Source: Roseovarius sp. TE539 (GTDB lineage: Bacteria; Pseudomonadota; Alphaproteobacteria; Rhodobacterales; Rhodobacteraceae). From it: a stretch of 36,113 nucleotides of DNA. How positions within the stretch are numbered: position 1 is the first letter of the stretch; the number at the start of each line of letters is the position of its first letter. The position numbers and the translations under genes are program-made. The stretch covers positions 1 through 36,113 of the forward strand of contig NZ_QNGB01000032.1 of assembly GCF_003298505.1 (NCBI RefSeq), written 5' to 3'. The notes beneath the pieces are model-generated. The model did no database searches. It was not told the DNA's origin and saw only the letters and a program-made list of their open reading frames with translations. Shown one piece after another: positions 16,362 to 24,431 of this stretch.

Positions 16362-17378
16362 TCAGTTTCGCATGGGAATGCCTTCTTCCCAACGGAAACC
16401 GACACCTCCCCCTTGCCAGACACCCTCACCCAGCGGATTCGGGCCGTCGATATTCACGTGTTGGGGAAGATCAAAGGCGGGGGCGAGGTCCTTGGTCCCC
16501 TTGACTGTGCTGCGATGCATGATCCGCAAGCCCTGTTGCTCCACGGGCATGTGGGCTTCGGGCGCCGCACGATGCGCCACGGCCAGGTTGTCGATGAACA
16601 CGCAATCATTCTCGTGGTATTCGTAGGCCACGCCATAGCCGTCGGTCAGCCCGGCATTCAGGATCTCGTTGTAGTCGTGACAGAGCTGCTTCAGCTCGTC
16701 AGCCTGAAGAAGGCGGAAGCCATCCCCACCGGGCAGTTTTTCGATGACAGCGCCGGTCATGCCCAGGTGCAGCCAGATGCATGTCTGCCCCGAGACGGGA
16801 TGCACATGGACCAACGGGTGAACGACACCGGAGGCGGAGTTCACGGATGACAAACGGCTCCAGCGTTCCTGACGCTCCTCCGGGAGCGCCTCGAAGGCAA
16901 GGCCCTGGTGGGCGAAATGCGTGCCACCGCCATTCTCGGCAGGCCGTATGATGTGATATCCTGAATGTGAAAACGTGGCGGGCAGGAAACTGCCGTCATT
17001 GTGCCATTGCGGCCCGACATCCGGGATGCCGTGGCGTTCATCGTTCGACAGGCGAAATATATGGCGGTTGCCGCCGGGCGTTTCGGGGTGAACGCCGTGC
17101 GTGCTGTGCAATTCACGGCCGCCCCACAGACAGCTGGCGCGCAGGAAATCCTCGGCATCCAGCTGCGTTGCGTTCTTGAAAACGAGAAAGCCGCGAAGCG
17201 CCATTTCCCGTTCCAGCACGTCGATGACCCCGGGCGGCGGCGCGTCCCCGGAGGACAGATCCACCCCCGAGACTTGCGCGCCGATCGGATCGAGAGCGGC
17301 GATTGCACCGCCGGATTGTTCGATGACTTCAGCGCGGGCCGGGTCAATCGGCGGGAGCTTCGTTGACTCTGTTTTCAA
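16362..17378 (-). CDS. TauD/TfdA family Fe(II)/2-oxoglutarate dioxygenase
   Basis: A 338-residue non-haem iron dioxygenase. The iron ligands are visible as His126-x-Asp128 in WHNDGSF and His269 in NLAVAHRA, with Arg285 or Arg289 in GLRIMHRS likely holding 2-oxoglutarate. Family members hydroxylate substrates such as taurine, 2,4-D, sulfonates or betaines; the substrate here is unknown. The start is TTG (17376-17378), chosen because AGGAGG lies six bases upstream with ideal spacing and the product begins in the expected place. It precedes the CaiB/BaiF and GST genes on the same strand. Confidence 0.88.
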   Translation of the reverse strand: MKTESTKLPPIDPARAEVIEQSGGAIAALDPIGAQVSGVDLSSGDAPPPGVIDVLEREMALRGFLVFKNATQLDAEDFLRASCLWGGRELHSTHGVHPETPGGNRHIFRLSNDERHGIPDVGPQWHNDGSFLPATFSHSGYHIIRPAENGGGTHFAHQGLAFEALPEERQERWSRLSSVNSASGVVHPLVHVHPVSGQTCIWLHLGMTGAVIEKLPGGDGFRLLQADELKQLCHDYNEILNAGLTDGYGVAYEYHENDCVFIDNLAVAHRAAPEAHMPVEQQGLRIMHRSTVKGTKDLAPAFDLPQHVNIDGPNPLGEGVWQGGGVGFRWEEGIPMRN

Positions 17379-17390
17379 TAGTGACCTCCT

Positions 17391-17689
17391 GTCATTTCAT
17401 CCAATCTAGGTCCAACGCCACCTTGGCGAAAGGGGCCACAAGCAGACGCGCTGGCCTCTCGGCCCGCGGTTCCCGTGTCGGAGAGCGAACACCGCTCCAC
17501 CCTGACCGCAGTGGAATATCTTCTCCGACTGTGTGTCCGGGGTGTCTAATCATTCATCAGTGCGGCGCTTGTGCGGACCTGCCCGGCAACCTTGCTGAAA
17601 CTCCCTGCGAGGCCGTTTGCAACCGACAAGGGATAGCCGAGGCGCCCCATTTCCATCGTGGGCCACTCAAAGTGCTGTGGCATCATCGC
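17391..17689. other. Intergenic stretch left of tRNA-Leu, possible small RNA on plus strand
   Basis: About 300 bases with no supported protein gene. A minus-strand frame here runs through the tRNA and is rejected. The stretch ends on the plus side in a strong intrinsic terminator (17690-17716) that has no plus-strand gene in front of it, which raises the possibility of an unrecognised small RNA. No known RNA family is recognised. Confidence 0.3.
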
Positions 17690-17716
17690 AAGGACAATTG
17701 CAGGTGTCCTTTTTTT
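17690..17716 (+). terminator. Strong intrinsic terminator reading on the plus strand
   Basis: AAGGACA (17690-17696), an 8-base loop and TGTCCTT (17705-17711) form a perfect 7-bp stem, followed at once by five more T (17712-17716). It points away from the TauD gene and toward the tRNA 3' end. Read on the minus strand there is no T-run after the hairpin, so it is not a good terminator for the tRNA. Confidence 0.65.
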
Positions 17717-17739
17717 ATTCAATACCTTACCCTGGTATC

Positions 17740-17825
17740 TGGTGCGGGCGGTGGGACTCGAACCCACACGGCCTTACGGCCCACAGATTTTAAGTCTGAT
17801 ATGTCTACCATTCCATCACGCCCGC
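17740..17825 (-). tRNA. tRNA-Leu (anticodon UAA)
   Basis: On the minus strand a complete type II tRNA is seen. The acceptor arms GCGGGCG and CGCCCGC pair perfectly over 7 bp, the discriminator is A and the CCA end is encoded (17740-17742). The anticodon loop CTTAAAA carries TAA at 17790-17792. The long variable arm GGCC-GTAA-GGCC marks a leucine tRNA, and the T arm GTGGG-TTCGAGT-CCCAC is perfect. Confidence 0.97.
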
Positions 17826-17852
17826 AGCGCGGCCCAAGGGGCCATGCCTGTT

Positions 17853-17881
17853 TCCCTACCCGCAGCGGCGGTCGAAAACAA
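17853..17881 (-). promoter_or_regulatory. Candidate promoter of tRNA-Leu
   Basis: On the minus strand TTGTTT (17876-17881) and TAGGGA (17853-17858) are 17 bases apart and lie 28 bases upstream of the tRNA 5' end. The -10 box is a weak match, so this is only a candidate. Confidence 0.4.
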
Positions 17882-17895
17882 TGGACGCAGAAGCA

Positions 17896-18441
17896 CTACA
17901 ACTCGCTCTCTTCCGCTTCCAGCATCTCCAGCAGATGCCGCTCGCCAAGCCAGGGATTGAATGTCAGCGCTTCGCGCAGAACCAGCACCGCTTCGGCGTT
18001 TCGTTCCAGCCCGATCAAGGCGAGCGCCTGACCTGTCATCGCCCCGACATGACGCGGCGAAAGCGACAGGGCCTTCTCCAGATCGGTCAGCGCCGCCTCG
18101 AAATCACGCCGCAGATAGCTGATGAAAGCGCGTTGATTGTACCCTTCCGCATAATCGGGGCAGTAGGAGACAAGCGCATCGAAGGCATCCATCGCACCGG
18201 CGAAATCATATGCTTCCCGGCGCGTCATGCCTTCATCAAGCAGTTCTTGCGCCCGCTGGTTGGGTGCATCGGTCCACAGTTCCCACATCCTGTTCGAGAT
18301 CTTCCGGGCGGACCGTTCATCCGGGGCCTCCCCGACGGACTTGAACAAGGCGCTCAAGCGGCCGGAATGATCCGGCGCCTCGGGGCACCCGTTCGCCAAC
18401 GCCGGGCCGCACAGCACCATGCAAAGCATCAATTCCCTCAT
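17896..18441 (-). CDS. TPR-repeat protein, probably exported
   Basis: A 181-residue protein with a short hydrophobic start (MRELMLCMVLCGPALA) that looks like a signal peptide cleaved near residue 16, followed by NGCPEAP. From about residue 62 it has tetratricopeptide-like helices, including EAYDFAGAMDAFDALVSYCPDYAEGYNQRA, RRDFEAALTDLEKALSLSPRHVGAMTGQA and a third copy near NAEAVLVLREALTFNP. TPR domains bind other proteins; no specific partner is suggested. It sits between tRNA-Leu and putR on the minus strand and is probably a single gene. Confidence 0.85.
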   Translation of the reverse strand: MRELMLCMVLCGPALANGCPEAPDHSGRLSALFKSVGEAPDERSARKISNRMWELWTDAPNQRAQELLDEGMTRREAYDFAGAMDAFDALVSYCPDYAEGYNQRAFISYLRRDFEAALTDLEKALSLSPRHVGAMTGQALALIGLERNAEAVLVLREALTFNPWLGERHLLEMLEAEESEL

Positions 18442-18471
18442 GTGCCGAGTATGCGGCAGCTTGGCCTGACG

Positions 18472-18948
18472 TCAAATAACATCTGAAAGACCGTTCTCCT
18501 TGACCGCCTGCATGGCCACGTAGGTCGAGGTGTTGGCCACATACGGCAGTGTCGAAACCCGCTCGGCCAGAACCCTGCGGTAATCGCTCATGCTCTGCGT
18601 GCGGATCTTGAGCAGATAATCGAAATTCCCGGCAATCAGGTGTGCCTGCTCGATTTCGGGAATCTTCATGACCGCCGCATTGAACTCCGCCAATGCCGCC
18701 TCGCGCGTGTCGTGCAGGCGGACCTCGACGAAGCTGACGTGATCGAGGCCCAGCCTGATCGGATCGAACAGCGCCCTGTACCCGGTTATCACACCGTCGG
18801 TTTCAAGTCGTCGCAGTCGCGCCTGCGTGGGCGATTTGGAAAGCCCGATTCGGCGCGCGAGTTCGGTAATGGAACTGCGCCCCTCCGTTGCCAGAACAGT
18901 GAGAATCGCCCGGTCGAAACGGTCCAGCGCGGGGTGTTCCTTTTGCAT
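18472..18948 (-). CDS. putR: Lrp/AsnC-type regulator, likely PutR (activator of putA)
   Basis: A 158-residue feast/famine regulator. An N-terminal winged helix (about 6-66; DRFDRAILTVLATEGRSSITELARRIGLSKSP) is followed by the ligand-binding RAM domain with VEVRLHDTREA and HLIAGNFDYLLKI. It is divergent from putA with 109 bases between the starts, the arrangement of PutR in Rhodobacter capsulatus and Agrobacterium, where PutR activates putA in the presence of proline and represses itself. The name rests on the family and this position, not on sequence identity I could compute. Confidence 0.88.
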   Translation of the reverse strand: MQKEHPALDRFDRAILTVLATEGRSSITELARRIGLSKSPTQARLRRLETDGVITGYRALFDPIRLGLDHVSFVEVRLHDTREAALAEFNAAVMKIPEIEQAHLIAGNFDYLLKIRTQSMSDYRRVLAERVSTLPYVANTSTYVAMQAVKENGLSDVI

Positions 18949-18985
18949 CGCCTTTGCCCTTTCATTCGGCCATTATGGATTGCCA

Positions 18986-19004
18986 TTTCTGCAAATTCAG
19001 GAAA
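18986..19004. promoter_or_regulatory. Imperfect palindrome in the putR-putA intergenic region, candidate PutR site
   Basis: TTTCTG (18986-18991) and CAGGAAA (18998-19004) form an AT-rich interrupted inverted repeat with CAAATT in the middle, centred between the divergent putR and putA starts. Lrp/AsnC proteins usually bind such sites. No binding data can be claimed. Confidence 0.4.
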
Positions 19005-19057
19005 ATTACCTTAGCTCAGGCTGGTATCCTTGATCAATCATCCGGAAGGGGAATGTC

Positions 19058-22000
19058 ATGCCATACGACAAAGACATGCGGCGCGCGATCGACCTTGCGA
19101 CATATGCCGACGAGGCGGAAACGATCCGCAAGCTGATCGATACGGCGGCGCTGTCCCGGGAGGATCGCGCGCGGATCTGCGACAGGGGCGCCAAGCTGGT
19201 GCGTGACATCCGCGGACAAACCAACCCGGGGCTGATGGAGGTTTTCCTGGCCGAATACGGGCTTTCCACGGATGAAGGAATCGCACTGATGTGTCTGGCC
19301 GAGGCGTTACTGAGGGTTCCCGACGCGGACACCATCGATGCGCTTATCGAAGACAAGATCGCCCCCAGCGACTGGGGCCGGCACATGGGGCATTCCACCT
19401 CCCCGCTGGTCAACGCCTCCACCTGGGCCTTGATGCTGACCGGCAAGGTGCTCAAGGACGAAAACCCAGGCCCTGTGGGCCATCTGCGCGGCGCCATAAA
19501 GCGTTTGGGAGAGCCGGTGATCCGCACCGCCGTGGGCCGTGCGATGAAGGAGATGGGGCGGCAGTTCGTCCTTGGCGAAACGATCCAGTCCGCCATGAGC
19601 CGTGCCGCCGGCATGGAAAGAAAGGGCTATTGTTATTCCTACGACATGCTGGGCGAGGCGGCCCGTACCGACGCGGACGCGGTCCGCTACCACCTGTCCT
19701 ATTCCCGCGCGATCACGGCCATCTCGAATGCCTGCACCAACGCGGACATCCGTGACAATCCCGGCATTTCGGTCAAGCTTTCGGCACTTCATCCGCGCTA
19801 TGAGGAGGCGCATCGTGAAGAGGTGATGGAGGTTCTGGTACCGCGCCTGCGCTCTCTGGCGCTGCTGGCGCGGTCGGCGCGGATGGGCCTGAACATCGAC
19901 GCCGAGGAAGCCAACCGCCTGTCCTTGTCGCTCGACGTGATCGAAACGGTGCTGTCCGAACCCGCGCTGGACGGCTGGGACGGGTTTGGCGTCGTGGTAC
20001 AGGCTTACGGGCAGCGGGCCGCCTTCGTTCTGGACTACCTCCATGATCTTGCGACGCGCCTTGATCGGCGTCTCATGGTGCGGCTTGTCAAGGGCGCGTA
20101 CTGGGACACCGAGATCAAGCAGGCGCAGGTCGAGGGTGTTGACGGCTTCCCGGTTTTCACCACCAAACCGGCCACCGATATCAGCTACATTGCCAATGCT
20201 CGCAAGCTCCTGTCGATGACGGACCGGATCTATCCGCAATTCGCCACCCACAATGCCCATACCGCCGCCGCCATCCTCGAGATGGCCGAGGACAAATCCA
20301 GTTTCGAGTTTCAGCGCCTGCACGGGATGGGCGACTCCCTGCACGACATCATCCTCAAGGCAGAGGGCACACGCTGCCGGATCTATGCGCCGGTCGGCGC
20401 GCATCGCGACCTGCTGGCCTATCTGGTGCGCCGCCTTCTGGAAAACGGCGCCAATTCCAGCTTTGTCAATCAGATCGTGGACGAGGATGTTTCCCCCGAA
20501 GAGGTTGCCCGCGACCCGTTTGACGCGCTCCATGACGAGGCACCGCATCTTCCAACCGGCCCGGAACTGTTCCTGCCCGAGCGCCGCAATTCCAAGGGAT
20601 TCGACCTGAGCCACCGGCCGACACTCGAGATGATCGACGCCGCGCGCGGGCCCTTTGCCAACCATGCGTGGCATGCCGCGCCGATCATCTCCGGCACTGC
20701 AGCGCCCAACGCCCCGCATTCGGCGATCAACCCGGCGGACCCGTCCGACAGCCCTGGCCAGATCGCATTTTCCAGTGACGCCGACATCGACACCGCCCTC
20801 GACTCGGCCCGCGCATGGGGCGCGCCGGCGGCCGAGAGGGCGCGGGTGCTCAACCGGGTCGCGGATCTTTACGAAGAGAACTACGGCGAGCTGTTCGCGG
20901 CAATACACCGCGAGGCCGGCAAATCGGTGCTCGATGCGGTGGCAGAACTGCGCGAAGCGGTCGACTTCCTGCGGTATTATGCGGCCAATGCGCCCGAAGG
21001 CGAACCCGTGGGCACGTTCACCTGCATCAGCCCGTGGAACTTCCCGCTGGCCATTTTCACCGGGCAGATTTCGGCGGCACTGGCTGCGGGCAACGCGGTG
21101 ATAGCCAAACCCGCCGAACAGACGACAATCATTGCGCATCTGGCGGTGAAACTCATGCACGAAGCCGGCATACCCAAAACGGCCATACAGCTTTTGCCCG
21201 GCGCCGGTGAGGTGGGCGCCGCGTTGACCTCGGACAGCCGGGTCGACGGTGTGGCCTTCACGGGGTCCACCGGCACGGCAATGAAGATCCGCGCGGCTAT
21301 GGCCGGCAACCTCGACCCGGGCGCGCCACTCATTGCCGAGACCGGCGGCCTGAACGCCATGATCGTTGATAGCACCGCCCTGCCCGAACAGGCCGTTCAG
21401 GCAATCGTCGAGTCGGCATTCCAATCCGCCGGGCAACGCTGTTCGGCATTGCGCTGTCTCTACGTTCAGGAAGACATCATCGACAGTTTCACGGAAATGC
21501 TGTCGGGCGCGATGGATGCCCTTGCTGTCGGAAAGCCGTGGTTTCTGGAAACCGATTGCGGCCCGGTCATCGACGAGACAGCGCGCGCCGGTATCGCCGA
21601 TCACATTCAGACCGCTCGCAACGAGGGCCGGCTCATGCATGAGCTCAAGACACCAAACGCGGGCACTTTCATCGCCCCAACGCTGATCAGGATCAACGGA
21701 ATCGCCGATCTGAAGCGCGAGATCTTCGGCCCGGTTCTGCATCTGGCGACCTACCGTTCACAGGACCTTGACAAGGTGATCGATGCGATCAACGCCACCG
21801 GCTATGGGTTGACCTTTGGGTTGCAGACGCGGATCGACGACCGGGTGCAACACGTCACGGAGCGGGTCCATGCCGGCAACCTCTACGTCAACCGCAACCA
21901 GATCGGGGCGATCGTCGGGTCGCAGCCCTTCGGTGGCGAGGGTCTTTCCGGTACCGGACCGAAGGCCGGTGGGCCCAACTACCTTCCACGTTTCGCTCGG

Positions 22001-22489
22001 AACCCCGCCCCCCGCGATGCCGGCGGCTGGGACACGCAGATGCCGCTATCCGGGGTCCAGGCCGCTCTCGACCGGGCCAACGCGACAGACACCAAGCGCC
22101 TTGACGACCTGGTACTGCCCGGCCCGACCGGGGAATCGAACCGGCTGACCATGCACCAGCGCCCCGCTCTGCTGTGCCTCGGACCGGGCAGCGAAACCGC
22201 ACAGGCCCAGGCGGACGCCGTGAACGCCCTCGGCGGGCGGGCCGTCGTGGCAACCGGCGAGGTGGCCCCGGAGACACTGGAAACACTGGCCGGACTTTCG
22301 GGCGCGATTTACTGGGGCGCCGGGGAAACCGCCCGCCAATATGCCGCGGCGCTGGCGCGGCGCGAGGGGCCCATCCTGCCACTCGTGACCGGGATGCCCG
22401 ATCGCGGCCACGTCCTGCATGAAAGGCATGTCTGCGTCGACACCACGGCGGCAGGCGGCAACGCGGCACTTCTGGGGGGAGCGGCCTGA
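19058..22489 (+). CDS. putA: Bifunctional proline dehydrogenase/L-glutamate-gamma-semialdehyde dehydrogenase PutA
   Basis: PutA oxidises proline to P5C with FAD and then glutamate semialdehyde to glutamate with NAD, passing the intermediate inside the protein. The 1143-residue chain has the proline dehydrogenase barrel (about 120-430; DGWDGFGVVVQAYGQRA, RLMVRLVKGAYWD, ATHNAHT, HGMGDSLHDI) and the aldehyde dehydrogenase domain (about 540-990) with Glu761 in AETGG and catalytic Cys795 in SAGQRCSAL. A further C-terminal domain of about 100 residues is present. No ribbon-helix-helix DNA-binding domain precedes the barrel, so it cannot autoregulate like the E. coli protein; this matches the type B form and a separate PutR. 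GGAAGGGG before ATG 19058 is a good ribosome binding site. Confidence 0.97.
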   Translation: MPYDKDMRRAIDLATYADEAETIRKLIDTAALSREDRARICDRGAKLVRDIRGQTNPGLMEVFLAEYGLSTDEGIALMCLAEALLRVPDADTIDALIEDKIAPSDWGRHMGHSTSPLVNASTWALMLTGKVLKDENPGPVGHLRGAIKRLGEPVIRTAVGRAMKEMGRQFVLGETIQSAMSRAAGMERKGYCYSYDMLGEAARTDADAVRYHLSYSRAITAISNACTNADIRDNPGISVKLSALHPRYEEAHREEVMEVLVPRLRSLALLARSARMGLNIDAEEANRLSLSLDVIETVLSEPALDGWDGFGVVVQAYGQRAAFVLDYLHDLATRLDRRLMVRLVKGAYWDTEIKQAQVEGVDGFPVFTTKPATDISYIANARKLLSMTDRIYPQFATHNAHTAAAILEMAEDKSSFEFQRLHGMGDSLHDIILKAEGTRCRIYAPVGAHRDLLAYLVRRLLENGANSSFVNQIVDEDVSPEEVARDPFDALHDEAPHLPTGPELFLPERRNSKGFDLSHRPTLEMIDAARGPFANHAWHAAPIISGTAAPNAPHSAINPADPSDSPGQIAFSSDADIDTALDSARAWGAPAAERARVLNRVADLYEENYGELFAAIHREAGKSVLDAVAELREAVDFLRYYAANAPEGEPVGTFTCISPWNFPLAIFTGQISAALAAGNAVIAKPAEQTTIIAHLAVKLMHEAGIPKTAIQLLPGAGEVGAALTSDSRVDGVAFTGSTGTAMKIRAAMAGNLDPGAPLIAETGGLNAMIVDSTALPEQAVQAIVESAFQSAGQRCSALRCLYVQEDIIDSFTEMLSGAMDALAVGKPWFLETDCGPVIDETARAGIADHIQTARNEGRLMHELKTPNAGTFIAPTLIRINGIADLKREIFGPVLHLATYRSQDLDKVIDAINATGYGLTFGLQTRIDDRVQHVTERVHAGNLYVNRNQIGAIVGSQPFGGEGLSGTGPKAGGPNYLPRFARNPAPRDAGGWDTQMPLSGVQAALDRANATDTKRLDDLVLPGPTGESNRLTMHQRPALLCLGPGSETAQAQADAVNALGGRAVVATGEVAPETLETLAGLSGAIYWGAGETARQYAAALARREGPILPLVTGMPDRGHVLHERHVCVDTTAAGGNAALLGGAA

Positions 22490-22536
22490 GCGCGCGGGGG
22501 GCGCACACGGAAGCATGGCCCGGAGCCTGTCCGCCG

Positions 22537-23133
22537 TCACGCCGCCAGCATCCATATCGCCACCGCCGCGAGAACCGCCCCGAACCCTTTGTTGAGTGCC
22601 CGGGCACTGGCGTCATGGGCAAAGAGCGCCGCGAGCCGGTCACCCAGCATCGTCCACATGGTGAAAGCAATAAGGTTGTTGAGCGTGAACACGGTCGTGA
22701 TCATCATGACCGGCCCGCCGCGTTCCGCCCCCGCCTCGGGCAGGAACTGCGTGAACATGAGCGCGATAATGACATAAGCCTTGGGGTTGAGCAGCAGCAG
22801 GATCGCGCCGTCAAGAAAGGTGGCCGGCCTTGCCTCGGTCCCGCCATCGGTCGCGCCGGCGCCAAAGAGCCGCCACGCCAGCCAGAACACGTAGAGCGCC
22901 CCGGCAAGCTTGAGCGCAAGGAACACCGTCGGCGTGGCGGCCAGCGCCGACACCACCCCGAACCCGATCACAGCGGTCACCAGCCATGTCGCCAGATGGT
23001 ATCCAAGGCTCGCCGGCACGGTGGCACGCAGGCCGAAGCGCGCGCCGTTGGCGGCAAAGACCACGTTGCCCGGCCCCGGGCTGTAGGCCAGAGGGAACAG
23101 GAACACCACAAGTGGGACAAGGATTTCGGACAC
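22537..23133 (-). CDS. LysE-family amino-acid exporter
   Basis: A 198-residue membrane protein of the LysE/RhtB family, which exports amino acids or related metabolites. The family start is clear: ILVPLVVFLFPLAYSPGPGNVVFAANGARFG, with the SPGPGN motif after the first span. About six spans follow, including the LLLNPKAYVIIALMF block. The start at GTG 23133 is preferred over an upstream ATG because GGAGG lies 7 bases before it and the extra N-terminus would be polar. It is convergent with putA and divergent from the rhomboid gene. The exported compound is unknown. Confidence 0.88.
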   Translation of the reverse strand: MSEILVPLVVFLFPLAYSPGPGNVVFAANGARFGLRATVPASLGYHLATWLVTAVIGFGVVSALAATPTVFLALKLAGALYVFWLAWRLFGAGATDGGTEARPATFLDGAILLLLNPKAYVIIALMFTQFLPEAGAERGGPVMMITTVFTLNNLIAFTMWTMLGDRLAALFAHDASARALNKGFGAVLAAVAIWMLAA

Positions 23134-23271
23134 GGTGCAGCCTCCGCAGGGATGCACCGGTTTGAACCGCAAAATGCAGCGTGGCGCGACCCGGATCCTG
23201 CGCTTTCAAAAACGCGGTGATCCCGGAACTCGGCCTTTGCGATACCGCGAAACCGCGCTAGGACTCCGCCC

Positions 23272-24018
23272 ATGTTTCCGATCCGCGATCACAACCCGTC
23301 AGGGTGTACACCCTACGTCACCTATGCGTTGATCGCGCTGAACGTCGGAATATTCCTCAGCTACTGGCCCCTCTTCACTGAGCCCGACAAACTCAACTTC
23401 TTTTTCCGGGAATGGGCGATGATTCCGCTTCTGGTCAGCGAAGCCGGCACATATCATACCATGGTGACCTCGATGTTCATGCATGGCGGGGTGATGCATC
23501 TGCTCGGCAACATGCTGTTCCTGTGGATTTTCGGGGACAACCTGGAAGACGAGATGGGGCATACGGGCTTTCTTCTTTTCTATATCGTCTCCGGTCTGGG
23601 GGCGGGCCTGGCTCATATCCTGTCGGCGCCCGGATCCCCCGTGCCGACTGTCGGAGCGTCGGGCGCAATTGCCGGGGTGATGGGCGGCTACCTCCTGCTG
23701 TTTCCAAGGGCGCAGGTGGATGTCCTGATCATCATCGTCTTCCTCGTCCGGATCGTGGTCGTGCCCGCGTGGCTGATGCTGGGGCTGTGGTTCGGCCTGC
23801 AACTGTTCAGCGGGCTGGGCGCGGATCCCCTGACCGGTGGTGTGGCCTACTGGGCCCATGCCGGCGGCTTCGTGATTGGCGTCGTGCTGACATTTCCATT
23901 GTTTTTGCGACATGGTGGTCCAAAGTTCTGGCAACGCCACGATGGTCAGCCGCCACACGACGCTGCCAACTACAAGCTCGCCCGGACCCATATCCCGACG
24001 GTGCGGCGCCGCAAGTAG
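23272..24018 (+). CDS. Rhomboid-family intramembrane serine protease
   Basis: A 248-residue membrane protein that should cleave transmembrane segments of other proteins. The catalytic dyad is visible: Ser130 in VGASGAIAGVMGGYL and His196 in YWAHAGGFVIG. MFMHGGVMHLLGNMLFLWIFGDNLED supplies the conserved HxxxN region in the second helix. Six or more hydrophobic segments are present and the last 40 residues are a polar cytoplasmic tail. AGGA about 8 bases before ATG 23272 fits as ribosome binding site. It stands 26 bases before the GFA-family gene on the same strand. Confidence 0.93.
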   Translation: MFPIRDHNPSGCTPYVTYALIALNVGIFLSYWPLFTEPDKLNFFFREWAMIPLLVSEAGTYHTMVTSMFMHGGVMHLLGNMLFLWIFGDNLEDEMGHTGFLLFYIVSGLGAGLAHILSAPGSPVPTVGASGAIAGVMGGYLLLFPRAQVDVLIIIVFLVRIVVVPAWLMLGLWFGLQLFSGLGADPLTGGVAYWAHAGGFVIGVVLTFPLFLRHGGPKFWQRHDGQPPHDAANYKLARTHIPTVRRRK

Positions 24019-24044
24019 CCACGGACAAGGGAGTCGCGATCGCG

Positions 24045-24419
24045 ATGGACAGACAATACAGAAACGCCACGTGCCATTGCGGCGCTGTGGAATTGCGGGT
24101 CATACCGCTTCGGACAGATCTCGGCGATGCCCACCGCTGCGATTGCAGTTTCTGCCGCCGGCGAGGCGCCGCGACAGTGAGTGTGCCCCTGGCCGACCTG
24201 GAAATACTGCGCGGTGCGGACAAGCTCACGCTCTACCAATGGAATACCGGCACCGCGAAACATTATTTCTGTTCCATCTGCGGTATCTACACCCATCACC
24301 AGAGGCGATCAAACCCGGAAGAATTCGGAATCAACCTTGGGGCGCTCGAAGGTATCAATCCGCGTGAGCGAGGCGCGATCCCGTGGGTCGATGGCGTCAA
24401 TCATCCTGCGGACAGCTGA
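24045..24419 (+). CDS. GFA/CENP-V-type zinc-binding protein
   Basis: A 124-residue protein of the glutathione-dependent formaldehyde-activating enzyme (GFA) fold. The zinc ligands are visible as Cys10-x-Cys12 (TCHCGAVEL), Cys32, Cys34 and Cys37 (HRCDCSFCRRRG) and Cys76-x2-Cys79 (YFCSICGIYTHH). Many members have no proven activity; glutathione binding is known for the founding enzyme only. The chosen start is ATG 24045 inside a longer open frame, because the family begins just before the first cysteine pair. It follows the rhomboid gene closely and is convergent with the inositol-phosphatase gene. Confidence 0.9.
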   Translation: MDRQYRNATCHCGAVELRVIPLRTDLGDAHRCDCSFCRRRGAATVSVPLADLEILRGADKLTLYQWNTGTAKHYFCSICGIYTHHQRRSNPEEFGINLGALEGINPRERGAIPWVDGVNHPADS

Positions 24420-24431
24420 ACGCCGACCACC

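Noticed and set aside
17546..17767. 73-codon minus-strand frame next to tRNA-Leu
   Set aside because: Its beginning lies inside the tRNA gene, as with the familiar tRNA-derived false ORFs, and the rest has no homology I recognise.
19307..21742. 811-codon minus-strand frame opposite putA
   Set aside because: Shadow of putA; both PutA catalytic domains are intact on the plus strand.
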